From NCBI RefSeq assembly GCF_014208105.1, contig NZ_JACHMQ010000001.1:744001-808000 (forward strand): a DNA stretch of 64,000 bases. The letters are read 5' to 3'. The notes under the pieces are model-generated. The model had not been told where the DNA came from. It did not search any database and worked only from the letters and a program-made list of their open reading frames with translations. The DNA comes from Actinomadura coerulea. GTDB lineage: Bacteria > Actinomycetota > Actinomycetes > Streptosporangiales > Streptosporangiaceae. Within the stretch, counting starts at the first letter, position 1, and every line of letters begins with the position of its first letter. This document shows, in pieces, positions 17,319 through 25,780 of this stretch. The position numbers and the translations under genes are program-made.

Positions 17319-17758
17319 CCCGCGTCCTGGTCCTGAACGGCCCCAACCTGCGCCGCCTCGGCGTCCGGGAGCCCGACACCTACGGCACGGCCAGCTTCGA
17401 CGACCTGGTCGCCGTCTGCCGCGACGCCGGGCGCCGCCTCGACCTGCGGGTCGAGGTCCGGCAGACCGACGACGAGGCCGAGATGATGCGCTGGCTCCAC
17501 GAGGCCGCCGACGAGCGCGTCCCCGTCGTGCTGAACCCGGCCGCGTTCACGCACTACTCCTACGCGCTGCGGGACGCGGTCGCCCAGCGCACCGCCCCGC
17601 TCGTCGAGGTCCACATCACCAACCCGGCCGCCCGCGAGGAGTTCCGGCACAACTCCGTCGTCGCCGGCGTCGCCACGGGGACCATCGCCGGCTTCGGCAC
17701 CATGTCCTACGTCCTCGCCCTCCAGGCCGTGGCCGAGCTGGTCGCCGAGAACTCCTAG
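17315..17758 (+). CDS. aroQ: Type II 3-dehydroquinate dehydratase
   Basis: This small (147 aa) dehydratase forms 3-dehydroshikimate by trans elimination and works as a dodecamer. Type II signatures are VLNGPNLRRLGVREPDTYG (the tyrosine at the YG is the general base), VRQTDDEAEMMRWLHEA, NPAAFTHYSYALRDA and VEVHITNPAAREEFRHNSV, where the usual SN of the family reads TN. The ATG overlaps the aroB stop (ATGA). It is the last gene of the operon and is convergent with the tetR gene. Confidence 0.95.
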   Translation: MTRVLVLNGPNLRRLGVREPDTYGTASFDDLVAVCRDAGRRLDLRVEVRQTDDEAEMMRWLHEAADERVPVVLNPAAFTHYSYALRDAVAQRTAPLVEVHITNPAAREEFRHNSVVAGVATGTIAGFGTMSYVLALQAVAELVAENS

Positions 17759-17778
17759 CCTGTGTTCACGCGGCAGGT

Positions 17779-17796
17779 CACGCGTTCGCGCGCGTG
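17779..17796. terminator. Possible bidirectional terminator between aroQ and tetR
   Basis: CACGCG and CGCGTG form a 6-bp stem around TTCGCG in the 62-nt gap between the convergent genes. This is a weak call. Confidence 0.35.
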
Positions 17797-17820
17797 GCCG
17801 GGGCCACTTCGAGACAGCCC

Positions 17821-18393
17821 TTAGCCTTCGGCGGCGCCGCGGGCCATGTCCTTGAGCTCGGCGACGACGTCGTCGAGGGGGGCGACGTCGCGGTGGGCGC
17901 GGCACAGGATGGTGGCGCCCTCCACGGCCGCGACGATCAGGCGGGCCAGGCGGGCCGCGCGGTCGTCGGGGACGCCGGCGTTGCCGAGCCCGGTGGCGAG
18001 GGTGTCCTGCCAGCGCGCGAACGCCGCCGCGGCGGCCGCGGCGAGTTGCGGGGCCTCGTCGTGGGACTCGACGGTGACGGCGACGACGGGGCAGCCGGCG
18101 CGGAACTCGCTCTTGATCAGGACCTGCCGCCACCAGCCGGTGAAGGCGTCCACGGCGGACGCGGCGTCGCCGCCCTCGGTCGCGGCGAGGATGCCGGCGT
18201 TGAGGAACTCGCCGGCGTAGCGGACGGCCTCCTCGGCGAGCTGCGCCTTGCCGCCGGGGAAGTGGTGGTAGATCGACCCGCGCGGGGCGCCGCTGTGCGT
18301 GATGACGTCGCGGAACCCGGTGCCGCTGTAGCCGCGCTCGCGGAAGAGGTAGGCGGCGCTGCGCACCATGCGTTCCCTGCTGTCCGTCCCCAT
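17821..18393 (-). CDS. TetR family transcriptional regulator
   Basis: This 190-residue regulator has the N-terminal TetR helix-turn-helix (AAYLFRERGYSGTGFRDV, then GAPRGSIYHHFPGGKAQLAEE) and a C-terminal ligand domain like LmrA/YxaF-type members (SEFRAGCPVVAVTVESHDEA). It is divergent from the enoyl-CoA hydratase gene. Two near-identical palindromes lie between them, so it probably represses itself and that gene. The ligand may be an acyl-CoA or a small lipophilic compound, inferred only from the neighbours. Confidence 0.9.
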   Translation of the reverse strand: MGTDSRERMVRSAAYLFRERGYSGTGFRDVITHSGAPRGSIYHHFPGGKAQLAEEAVRYAGEFLNAGILAATEGGDAASAVDAFTGWWRQVLIKSEFRAGCPVVAVTVESHDEAPQLAAAAAAAFARWQDTLATGLGNAGVPDDRAARLARLIVAAVEGATILCRAHRDVAPLDDVVAELKDMARGAAEG

Positions 18394-18402
18394 GGGACGA
18401 TT

Positions 18403-18448
18403 ATGACATTCATCATACGGTTCTCGTGTTGAGCATGACGATCGTCAT
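18403..18448. promoter_or_regulatory. Twin operator-like palindromes in the tetR / enoyl-CoA hydratase gap
   Basis: ATGACATTCATCAT (18403-18416) and ATGACGATCGTCAT (18435-18448) share the form ATGAC-N4-RTCAT. The second extends to a perfect 16-bp palindrome (18434-18449). The centres are 32 bp apart, about three helical turns, so two dimers could bind the same face of the DNA. The first lies 10 nt upstream of the tetR start. Confidence 0.6.
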
Positions 18449-18563
18449 GGAGAACTTCGGCCATGCCGGACGTCACAGCGGCTACCCGCGAGTAGGGTCA
18501 CCTCAGGCACGCGATTCAGGCACGGCTCCGGCAGCGGGCCGGGCAGGGGAGAAGGAGACGTTC

Positions 18564-19229
18564 TTGATCGACCTCCAGCGCGACGGAGACGTGTACGTCC
18601 TGCGGTTCGACGCGGGCGAGAACCGGTTCGGCCCCGACTTCCTCGACGCCGTGGAGGGGGCCCTCGACTCGGTGGCGAAGAACGAGGGCCCGGGCGCGCT
18701 CGTCACCGTCGGCACCGGCAAGTTCTACTCCAACGGCCTCGACCTGGAGTGGCTCGGCGCCAACCAGGGCAGGTTCGAGGAGTACCTGCGGCGCGTGCAC
18801 GCCCTGTACGCGCGCGTCCTGTCGCTGCCGATGCCGACGGTCGCGGCGCTGAACGGCCACGCCTTCGCGGGGGGCGGCATGCTCGCCCTCGCCCACGACT
18901 TCGCCGTCATGCGCACCGACCGCGGCTACTTCTGCCTCCCGGAGGTGGACCTCGGGATGAGCTTCACCCCCGGGATGAACGCGCTGATCACCGCGCGGCT
19001 GCCGAAGGCCACCGCCCACGAGGCGATGATCACCGGCCGGCGCTACGCCGCGGAGCAGGCGCGCGAGGCCGGGATCGTGCAGCGCACCGCGTCCGAGGAG
19101 GAGGTGCTGCCCGCCGCCGTGGAGTGGGCGGCGTCGCTGGCGAGCAAGAACGGGGCGGTCGTGGCGACGATCCGCACCGCGATGTACCGGCGGGCGCTGG
19201 ACGCGCTGAACGGCCCCGCGCTGCCGTGA
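18564..19229 (+). CDS. Enoyl-CoA hydratase/isomerase family protein
   Basis: This 221-residue crotonase-fold protein has the oxyanion-hole segments GKFYSNGLDLEWLG and NGHAFAGGGMLALAHDFAVM, followed by LPEVDLGMSFTPGMNAL and a short C-terminal helix. It is shorter than classical hydratases (about 260 aa) and resembles short peroxisomal-type isomerase/hydratases. The usual catalytic glutamates are not evident at both positions, so the reaction type is uncertain. TTG at 18564 was chosen for its GAAGGAGAC binding site; homology starts there. It is probably regulated by the divergent TetR. Confidence 0.82.
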   Translation: MIDLQRDGDVYVLRFDAGENRFGPDFLDAVEGALDSVAKNEGPGALVTVGTGKFYSNGLDLEWLGANQGRFEEYLRRVHALYARVLSLPMPTVAALNGHAFAGGGMLALAHDFAVMRTDRGYFCLPEVDLGMSFTPGMNALITARLPKATAHEAMITGRRYAAEQAREAGIVQRTASEEEVLPAAVEWAASLASKNGAVVATIRTAMYRRALDALNGPALP

Positions 19230-19309
19230 CCCCTCCTCCCGGCCGCGGACGGGGAGTAGGTTACGTTCGACTGGAATCGGATTCGGTTTAGGAAGGGGCG
19301 CGGGACACC

Positions 19310-20356
19310 ATGCGCATCGGTATGGCGCTCAGCTACTCGGGCGGTTTCAAGGAGACCGTCGAGGAGCTCGCCGACTACGAGAAGGCCGGCCTCGACATCG
19401 TCTACGTCGCGGAGGCCTACAGCTTCGACGCGGTGAGCCAGATGGGCTACATCGCCGCCAGGACCGAGCGGGTGGAGATCGCCTCCGGCATCCTCAACAT
19501 CTACTCGCGCACCCCGACCGCGATCGCGCAGACCGCCGCGGGGCTGGACTACGTCTCCGACGGGCGGTTCACGCTCGGCATCGGCGCGTCCGGCCCGCAG
19601 GTCATCGAGGGCTTCCACGGGGTCCCCTACACCGCGCCGCTCGGCCGCACCCGGGAGATCATCGAGATCTGCCGCAAGGTGTGGCGCCGCGAGCGCGTGC
19701 AGCACGACGGCAAGCACTACCACCTGCCGCTGCCGGAGGGGCAGGGCACCGGCCTCGGCAAGGCGCTCAAGCTCATCAACCACCCGGTTCGCGCCGCTAT
19801 CCCGATCATGGTCGCCGCGATCGGCCCGAAGAACGTCGAGCTGACCGCCGAGATCGCCAACGGCTGGGAGCCGATCTTCTACATGCCGGAGAAGGCCGCG
19901 GAGGTGTGGGGGCCCTCGCTCGCGGCCGGGAAGGCCAAGCGCGACCCCGCGCTCGGCGAGCTCGACGTGGTCGGGCAGTCCCCGCTCGCCATCGGCGACG
20001 ACGTGCAGGGCTTCCTGGAGTTCGGCCGCCCGATGGCCGCCCTCTACATCGGCGGCATGGGCGCCAAGGGCAAGAACTTCTACAACGACCTCGCCCGGCG
20101 CTACGGCTACGAGAGGGAGGCCGAGGAGATCCAGGACCTGTACCTGGACGGCAAGAAGGACGAGGCCGCCGCGAAGGTCCCGCAGGAGCTGCTGGAGAAG
20201 ATGTCCCTCATCGGCTCCGAGGGGCACGTCCGGGAGCGGCTCGCCGCGATGAAGGAGTCCGGCGTCACGACGCTCAACGTGGCCCCGATCGCCGGCGACC
20301 ACAAGGGCCGGCTCGCGCTGATCGAGAAGGTCAAGGAGATGGCGGCCGGACTCTGA
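19310..20356 (+). CDS. LLM class F420-dependent oxidoreductase
   Basis: This 348-residue TIM-barrel protein of the luciferase-like superfamily has the F420-type profile. It shows an N-terminal MRIGMALSYSGGF strand, VYVAEAYSFDAVSQMGYIAA, FTLGIGASGPQVIEGFHGV, and IPIMVAAIGPKNVELTAEIA near the cofactor site. Such enzymes use reduced F420 or flavin to reduce or oxidise varied substrates. GGAAGGGG precedes the ATG. A small palindrome GAATC-G-GATTC (19274-19284) lies just upstream. The 3' end overlaps the convergent membrane-protein gene by 26 nt. Substrate unknown. Confidence 0.85.
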   Translation: MRIGMALSYSGGFKETVEELADYEKAGLDIVYVAEAYSFDAVSQMGYIAARTERVEIASGILNIYSRTPTAIAQTAAGLDYVSDGRFTLGIGASGPQVIEGFHGVPYTAPLGRTREIIEICRKVWRRERVQHDGKHYHLPLPEGQGTGLGKALKLINHPVRAAIPIMVAAIGPKNVELTAEIANGWEPIFYMPEKAAEVWGPSLAAGKAKRDPALGELDVVGQSPLAIGDDVQGFLEFGRPMAALYIGGMGAKGKNFYNDLARRYGYEREAEEIQDLYLDGKKDEAAAKVPQELLEKMSLIGSEGHVRERLAAMKESGVTTLNVAPIAGDHKGRLALIEKVKEMAAGL

Positions 20357-21032
20357 CGGACCGCCGCCGGCGGCGGCGGCCGAGCCACAGGCCCCTTCCG
20401 GGCCCGAGCGGCGGGACGTTCAGCTCGAACAGCACGCGGAGCAGGACACCGCCGCCGAACAGGGCCGCCCCCCGTTTCAGGGAGGTGCCCGGATCGCCCA
20501 CCGAGCCCGCGGGGCGCGGGTCGAGGCGGCCGCGCGGGTCGTACACGACCTGGACGCGTTCGCCCCGGCCCGCGACCCTCGACCCGGTCGTCATCGTCCG
20601 CACCCGCGGCTCGGCGCAGGCGAGGTCGTGGTCGTAGTAGACGTGCGTGGTCGTGTTCCCGTCGCTGTCGGTGCTGGTGACCTCGCGGCGGTCGACCTTC
20701 TGGACCGTGCACGCCGTGGTCCGGCCGCGCTCGCGCAGAGCCTGGTCCGACACCGCGCCCGCGACCATGGACGCTCCGATGACCAGCAGGAAGAAGGCGC
20801 CGAAGAAGACCAGGAGGTTCGCGTAGCGCAGCTGCGTGAAGACCAGCAGGGCGTATCCGGCCATCATCATCACGAAGAGCAGCGCCGTGCCCGCCCAGTT
20901 GCCCGCCAGCGTCGACGGCCCGTAGGCGTTCAGGGCGGCCTGGGCGACGATCAGCGCCAGCCCGGCCAGGGGGGCGCCGACCGCCAGCAGTGCCGCCGGG
21001 GCCCACTCCGGCCGCTTCCCGTACCCCGCCAT
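20331..21032 (-). CDS. DUF3592-like membrane protein
   Basis: This protein of about 233 residues has three or four hydrophobic segments (APAALLAVGAPLAGLALIV, then GTALLFVMMMAGYALLVFT and NLLVFFGAFFLLVIGASMV). A soluble loop with TTTHVYYDHDLAC and GERVQVVYDPRG follows, the beta-strand pattern seen in DUF3592 proteins, then a last weak segment and a very basic tail ending RRRRRRSVRVRPPSP. The ATG at 21032 was preferred because residues before it are not conserved-looking. Function unknown. It is convergent with the LLM gene. Confidence 0.65.
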   Translation of the reverse strand: MAGYGKRPEWAPAALLAVGAPLAGLALIVAQAALNAYGPSTLAGNWAGTALLFVMMMAGYALLVFTQLRYANLLVFFGAFFLLVIGASMVAGAVSDQALRERGRTTACTVQKVDRREVTSTDSDGNTTTHVYYDHDLACAEPRVRTMTTGSRVAGRGERVQVVYDPRGRLDPRPAGSVGDPGTSLKRGAALFGGGVLLRVLFELNVPPLGPGRGLWLGRRRRRRSVRVRPPSP

Positions 21033-21160
21033 CGGAACCCGTTCCGTCGTCCATCCGTGTCCCTGGATGAGACGCACGGATCGGCCGACCGGATCGCCAC
21101 CTGATCCTTACTTCTCGCGACCGGCGGAACCGCGCGGGGAACGGCCCGGGAGGGGCGGGC

Positions 21161-22651
21161 TCAGAGCGCCGCGTCGACCTCCTCGGCGACGCGCTCGCCG
21201 GAGCGGACGGCGCCGTCCATGTAGCCCGTCCAGTAGCCGGACGTCTCGGTGCCCGCCCAGTGGATCGGGCCGCACGGCTCCCGCAGCGCCGGGCCGAACG
21301 CGGTGAGCGCGCCCGGCGGGGCGACGCCGACGGGGCCCCCGCCGCTCCACGTCTCGTTGTCCCAGCGCTGGAAGGCGGTCAGCTTCGGGTTCGCGGCCTT
21401 GTCGCCGAACAGCCTGGTGAACGAGGCGAGACCCGCCGCCCGGACGTCCGCGGCCGGTGCGCCGTCCAGCCTCCTGATGTTGGCCTGGTTCATGAAGCCC
21501 ATCAGGATGCCCCGCGACCCGTCCGGGGGGCTGTTGTCGAACGTCGCGTCGATGGCGCCGCCGTCGGCCACGGCCTGCCCGGTCAGCCCGTCCGCCCGCC
21601 AGAACGGCGTGTCATAGACGGCGACGAACTTGGCCACCGAGCCCATCGGGTAGCGCTGCGCGAGCTGCGCCCGGCTCGCGGGCAGCGCGGGCGAGAAGTC
21701 GATCCTCCCCGCGATCGCCGGGGACATCGCGACCACGACCCGCTTGGCCGACACCGTGATCCCCTCGGCGGTCACCGTCGCGCCGCCCGCCCCGGTGGCG
21801 ATCGACCGGACCGGCGCGTTGTAGTGGACGATGTCCCCGAGCCGCGCCGCCAGCCGGATCGGCACCTCCTGCGAGCCGCCGGCGAACCGCGACTCCTGCG
21901 CCCCGCCCCTGGTGTTGATCAGCCGGTCGATCGTCCCCGGGTTGGCCTCGTTGCCCGCCGAGGCCGCGTAGTTCAGCAGGTAGAGCAGCGAGACCTCCTG
22001 CGAGCGCATCGACAGGGTGGAGGAGGCGAACGCGTCCATCAGGAACCGCGCGCCGCTGCTCAGGGAGTTGGACCGCGACCAGGTGTAGAACGTCTGCGCG
22101 TCCCATTCCTCGGCCCTGGCCGCCTTCCACGGCTCGCCGACCGGCACCTCCTTGACCATGGCGCCGAGCTTCAGCAGCGCCAGCTCCAGGTCGACCACGC
22201 CCCAGTCCGGCGGAACCGCGCCGAGCAGGCCGTCGGTCGCGTACAGCGACCGCTTGCCGTCCCGGTAGTAGACGTTCTTGCCCTCGTTGTAGGTGGCGTA
22301 GGTGTCGACGCCCATGTCCTTGGCGAGCGCGGCGATGCGGTCCTGCGTCGGTCCGATGAACTCGGCGCCGCCCTCGTTGGTGGTGCCGTCGCCGAGCGGC
22401 ATCCCGTAGACGCGGCCGCCGGGGCGGTCCCGCGCCTCCAGCACGACCACGGACCGGCCCGCCGCGACGAGGTCGCGGGCGGCGGTGAGGCCGGAGAGCC
22501 CGGCGCCGACGATCACCACGTCGGCGGTGAGGGGCGCGGCGAGGGGCGCCGTGCGGGCGGCGGCGGAGGGCGCCGCGGCCGCGGTGACGACCGCTCCCGC
22601 GGCGGTGAGCGCGCCTGTGCCCAGCAGTCTTCTACGGCTGACTCGGGTCAA
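21161..22651 (-). CDS. Tat-exported flavin monoamine oxidase
   Basis: This 496-residue FAD amine oxidase starts with a twin-arginine signal (SRRRLLG followed by a hydrophobic alanine-rich stretch), so it is probably exported folded. The FAD site is DVVIVGAGLSGLTAARDL, followed by VLEARDRPGGRVYG and EGGAEFIGPTQDRI. The C-terminal flavin motif is HWAGTETSGYWTGYMDGAVRSG. These are the hallmarks of monoamine/putrescine oxidase relatives, which oxidise amines to aldehydes with release of H2O2 and ammonia. Substrate unknown. It is divergent from the peptidase gene, with two palindromes between them. Confidence 0.9.
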   Translation of the reverse strand: MTRVSRRRLLGTGALTAAGAVVTAAAAPSAAARTAPLAAPLTADVVIVGAGLSGLTAARDLVAAGRSVVVLEARDRPGGRVYGMPLGDGTTNEGGAEFIGPTQDRIAALAKDMGVDTYATYNEGKNVYYRDGKRSLYATDGLLGAVPPDWGVVDLELALLKLGAMVKEVPVGEPWKAARAEEWDAQTFYTWSRSNSLSSGARFLMDAFASSTLSMRSQEVSLLYLLNYAASAGNEANPGTIDRLINTRGGAQESRFAGGSQEVPIRLAARLGDIVHYNAPVRSIATGAGGATVTAEGITVSAKRVVVAMSPAIAGRIDFSPALPASRAQLAQRYPMGSVAKFVAVYDTPFWRADGLTGQAVADGGAIDATFDNSPPDGSRGILMGFMNQANIRRLDGAPAADVRAAGLASFTRLFGDKAANPKLTAFQRWDNETWSGGGPVGVAPPGALTAFGPALREPCGPIHWAGTETSGYWTGYMDGAVRSGERVAEEVDAAL

Positions 22652-22730
22652 GGGGAATCACTCCTGGAGAAGTCCAAGGGGTCGGACGTTCGGGGGGACG
22701 GAGCACACGCCGGGTCACGCTAGGCCAGCT

Positions 22731-22786
22731 CTCGACCAGAAGTCGAGGGTTCTTCATGTTCGTGACCGCGTTGAGACGGCCGTCTC
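22731..22786. promoter_or_regulatory. Two palindromes in the divergent amine oxidase / peptidase promoter region
   Basis: CTCGAC-N5-GTCGAG (22731-22747) and the perfect 14-bp palindrome GAGACGGCCGTCTC (22773-22786) lie between divergent starts at 22651 and 22809. The second overlaps a possible -35 (TTGAGA, 22771-22776) of the peptidase gene, so a repressor could act there. No regulator gene is adjacent. Confidence 0.4.
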
Positions 22787-22795
22787 GCGATGATC

Positions 22796-22801
22796 TAGAG
22801 T
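22796..22801 (+). promoter_or_regulatory. Leaderless-type -10 element (TAGAGT) before the Xaa-Pro peptidase
   Basis: TAGAGT ends 7 nt before the ATG at 22809, with no ribosome binding site between. TTGAGA lies 19 nt upstream as a possible -35. Confidence 0.55.
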
Positions 22802-22808
22802 CCTGGCC

Positions 22809-23900
22809 ATGGGGGAGACTCACTACGCGCGGCGCCGCCGGCTCGCCGCGCTCGTCGCCGACCGGGGCGCCGCCGCACTGCTGGTGACCCGCCTGGTCAA
22901 CGTCCGCTACCTGACCGGCCTGGACAGCTCGCGGGCCGCGCTGCTCGTCCCGGCCGACGGCCCCGCCGTCCTCGCGACCGACGGCCGCTACGCCGGGATG
23001 GCCGCGCAGGTCTGCCCGGAGCTGCCCGTCGTCGTCGACCGCCAGGTTGCGGAGGCGCTGGTGAGGCGGGCGGCCGAGGACGGCCACGGCCGCGTCGGCT
23101 TCGAGGCCCACGACCTGACCGTCGAGCACCACACGGCCCTGCTCGGCATCGAGCGTCCCGGCGGCGCCGCCGCCGAACTCGTCCCGCTCGGCCATCTCGT
23201 CGAAGAACTGCGCATGGTGAAGGACGAGGAGGAGATCGGCCTGCTGCGCGAGGCGTGCGCCGTCACCGACCGCGCGTTCGAGGCCGTCCTGCCCGAGATC
23301 CGCGCGGGGGTCACCGAGCGCGCCGTCGCGATCGCCCTCGAACGGGCCATGGTGGACCACGGCGCCGAGGGCCCCGCGTTCGACTCGATCATCGCGTCCG
23401 GCCCCAACGGCGCCGTCCCGCACCACCATCCGGGCGGCCGCGAGCTCCAGCGCGGCGACCTCGTCACCATGGACTTCGGCGCCCTCTACGGCGGCTACCA
23501 CGCCGACATGACCCGCACCGTCGCGATCGGCGAGCCCGCCGCCTGGCAGCGCGACCTCTACGACCTCGTCCACCGCGCCCAGGCGGCCGCGCTGGCCGCC
23601 GCGCTGCCCGGCGCCGGCACCAAGGACGTGGACGCCGCCGCCCGCGACGTCATCGCGGAGGCCGGGCACGGCGAGGCGTTCACCCACGGCCTCGGGCACG
23701 GCGTCGGCCTGGAGATCCACGAAGCGCCGCTCATGGGGTACGACAAGACCGGTAAGCTGATGGATCGGGTTCCGATCACCGCGGAGCCGGGGGTCTACCT
23801 CACGGGCCGGGGCGGGGTCCGCATCGAGGACACGCTGGTGGTCCGCGCGGGCGGGCCGGAGCTCCTCACCACAACGACCAAGGACCTGCTCGTCCTGTAG
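22809..23900 (+). CDS. pepQ: Xaa-Pro aminopeptidase / M24 family metallopeptidase
   Basis: This 363-residue peptidase has a creatinase-like N-terminal domain and a C-terminal pita-bread fold. The five dinuclear metal ligands are visible: D222 in VTMDFGALYGGY, D233 in HADMTRT, H297 in HGLGHGVGLEIHE, E326 in ITAEPGVY and E340 in VRIEDTLVV. It releases N-terminal residues preceding proline or cleaves Xaa-Pro dipeptides. The position just before efp is conserved in actinobacteria, which is apt because EF-P acts on proline-rich translation. The pepQ symbol follows common usage; aminopeptidase P versus prolidase is not resolved. Confidence 0.9.
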   Translation: MGETHYARRRRLAALVADRGAAALLVTRLVNVRYLTGLDSSRAALLVPADGPAVLATDGRYAGMAAQVCPELPVVVDRQVAEALVRRAAEDGHGRVGFEAHDLTVEHHTALLGIERPGGAAAELVPLGHLVEELRMVKDEEEIGLLREACAVTDRAFEAVLPEIRAGVTERAVAIALERAMVDHGAEGPAFDSIIASGPNGAVPHHHPGGRELQRGDLVTMDFGALYGGYHADMTRTVAIGEPAAWQRDLYDLVHRAQAAALAAALPGAGTKDVDAAARDVIAEAGHGEAFTHGLGHGVGLEIHEAPLMGYDKTGKLMDRVPITAEPGVYLTGRGGVRIEDTLVVRAGGPELLTTTTKDLLVL

Positions 23901-23933
23901 GACGCGCGGGCCCGCGACCGGGAGAACAACGCA

Positions 23934-24491
23934 GTGGCGACGACGAACGACCTGAAGAACGGCATGACGCTGAACATCGACGGCCAGTTGTGGACCGTCC
24001 AGGAGTTCCAGCACGTCAAGCCCGGCAAGGGCGGCGCGTTCGTCCGCACCAAGCTCAAGAACGTGCTGTCGGGCAAGGTCGTCGACAAGACCTTCAACGC
24101 CGGCACCAAGGTCGAGGTGGCCAGCGTCGACAAGCGCGAGATGCAGTACCTCTACCGCGAGGGCGAGGACTTCATCTTCATGGACACCGAGACCTACGAC
24201 CAGCCGCACATCCCCGCGACCGTCGTGGGCGACGCCGCGAACTACCTGCTCCCCGAGCAGAACGCCGTGATCGCCTTCAACAACGAGAACCCGCTGTACG
24301 TCGAGCTGCCCGCCGCCGTCGTGCTGGAGATCACCGAGACCGAGCCCGGCCTGCAGGGCGACCGCTCCACCGGCGGCAGCAAGCCCGCCACGCTGGAGAC
24401 CGGCGCGCAGATCCAGGTCCCGCTGTTCATCACCACCGGCGAGAAGGTCAAGGTCGACACCCGCTCCGGCGAGTACCTCGGCCGCGCCTGA
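23934..24491 (+). CDS. efp: Translation elongation factor P
   Basis: EF-P (185 aa) relieves ribosome stalling at polyproline stretches. The three beta-barrel domains are all present: [20 protein letters not shown] with the loop [11 protein letters not shown] (tip residue K32), then [19 protein letters not shown] and [20 protein letters not shown]. The GTG start follows GGGAGAA. No EpmA/EpmB-type modification genes are nearby; the loop is the actinobacterial lysine type. It is separated from pepQ by 33 nt and from nusB by 1 nt, forming a likely operon. Confidence 0.97.
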   Translation: MATTNDLKNGMTLNIDGQLWTVQEFQHVKPGKGGAFVRTKLKNVLSGKVVDKTFNAGTKVEVASVDKREMQYLYREGEDFIFMDTETYDQPHIPATVVGDAANYLLPEQNAVIAFNNENPLYVELPAAVVLEITETEPGLQGDRSTGGSKPATLETGAQIQVPLFITTGEKVKVDTRSGEYLGRA

Positions 24492-24492
24492 G

Positions 24493-24909
24493 ATGGCAGC
24501 GCGCACCAAGGCCAGGAAGCTCGCCCTCGACATCCTGTTCGCCGCCGAGCTGCGGGAGGAGGAGCCGACGGCGGTGCTCGCCGCCCGCGGCCGCCCGAAC
24601 CAGGACGAGCTCGCCGAGTACCCGCACGCCGTCCGGCTGATCGAGGGCGTCCAGGAGAACCGGGAGCGCATCGACGAGCTGCTCGCCACCTACGCGACCG
24701 GCTGGACGCTCGAACGCATGCCCGTCGTCGACCGCAACATCCTGCGGATGGGCGCGTTCGAACTCCTGTGGGTCGACGACGTCCCCGACGGCGTCGCGGT
24801 GAGCGAGGCGGTGGGTCTCGCCACCGAACTGTCCACCGACGAGTCCCCCCGCTTCGTCAACGGCCTCCTCTCCCGCCTCCAACAACTAAAGCCTTCGTTG
24901 AGTCTGTAA
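24493..24909 (+). CDS. nusB: Transcription antitermination factor NusB
   Basis: NusB (138 aa) binds boxA RNA with NusE (S10) in rRNA antitermination complexes. The all-helical family pattern is clear: RTKARKLALDILFAAELREE at the start, the central WTLERMPVVDRNILRMGAFE and the C-terminal DESPRFVNGLLSRL. It starts 2 nt after efp and is the last gene of pepQ-efp-nusB. The length is normal. Confidence 0.96.
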   Translation: MAARTKARKLALDILFAAELREEEPTAVLAARGRPNQDELAEYPHAVRLIEGVQENRERIDELLATYATGWTLERMPVVDRNILRMGAFELLWVDDVPDGVAVSEAVGLATELSTDESPRFVNGLLSRLQQLKPSLSL

Positions 24910-25023
24910 CCGCGCAGGTCTGATCGCGCAGCGAGCCGCAAGGCGAGTCGGAGCGATGCCAGCGATCGCCCGCGGTGATCGACGATGGAGGGCCCTCCGG
25001 GCCCGAAGGAGGAGAGCACTGCA

Positions 25024-25776
25024 ATGAACTCGAAGCGGGTGAGGGGCGGCAGCCGGGTGCGCAGTGCCGTCCTGTGGGACGCTCTGCGCGCGGTCCTCGA
25101 CCGCATCACTCCCGAGGCCGGCCTGAGCGATGTCGTGGACGTCGGCGGGGGAACCGGCGGGTTCGCCGTTCCGCTCGCCGAGCTGGGGCACCGGGTCACC
25201 GTGGTCGACGCCAACCCGGACGCGCTCGCCGCGCTGGAGCGCCGGGCCGCCGAGGCCGGGGTGCGGGTGCGCGCCGTCCAGGGCGACGCGGTCGACCTGC
25301 CCGACCTGCTCGGCCCGGACGCCGCCGACCTCGTGCTGTGCCACAGCGTCCTTGAGTACGTCGACGATCCGGACGCGGCGGTGGCGGCGCTGACCGGCGC
25401 CCTCCGCCCCGGCGGCTCGGTCAGCGTCCTGGTGGCGGGGCAGATCGCGGCCGCGCTGCACCGGGCGGTGTCCGGGCACTTCGACGACGCGCGGCGGGTG
25501 CTGACGGACCCGTCCGGGCGGTGGGGCGAGGGCGACCGGATGCCCCGCCGGTTCACCCGCGAGTCGCTGTCGGAGCTGGTGGGCGGCGCCGGGCTGCGGG
25601 TCGCCGAGCTGCACGGCGTCCGGATCTTCGCCGACCTGGTGCCGAGCGGCCTGCTGGACGGCGACGCCGACTCCGCGGACGCGCTGATCGCGCTGGAGTC
25701 CGTCGCGGCCGTCCATCCCGTCCTGCGGGACCTCGCCACCCAGCTGCACCTGGTGGCGGACAAACCGGCCGGCTAG
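25024..25776 (+). CDS. Class I SAM-dependent methyltransferase
   Basis: This 250-residue protein has the SAM-binding motif I VVDVGGGTGGFAVPLAE, an acidic residue ending strand 2 (VTVVDANPDAL), a GDAVDLPDL motif II and a CHSVLEYVDDPDAAV motif. The C-terminal half has MPRRFTRESLSELVGGAGL, typical of small-molecule or tRNA methyltransferases. The substrate is not identifiable. ATG at 25024 has GAAGGAGGAG upstream; an earlier in-frame ATG at 24985 overlaps a 12-bp palindrome and lacks homology. dinB starts 4 nt after its stop. Confidence 0.82.
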   Translation: MNSKRVRGGSRVRSAVLWDALRAVLDRITPEAGLSDVVDVGGGTGGFAVPLAELGHRVTVVDANPDALAALERRAAEAGVRVRAVQGDAVDLPDLLGPDAADLVLCHSVLEYVDDPDAAVAALTGALRPGGSVSVLVAGQIAAALHRAVSGHFDDARRVLTDPSGRWGEGDRMPRRFTRESLSELVGGAGLRVAELHGVRIFADLVPSGLLDGDADSADALIALESVAAVHPVLRDLATQLHLVADKPAG

Positions 25777-25780
25777 CACC

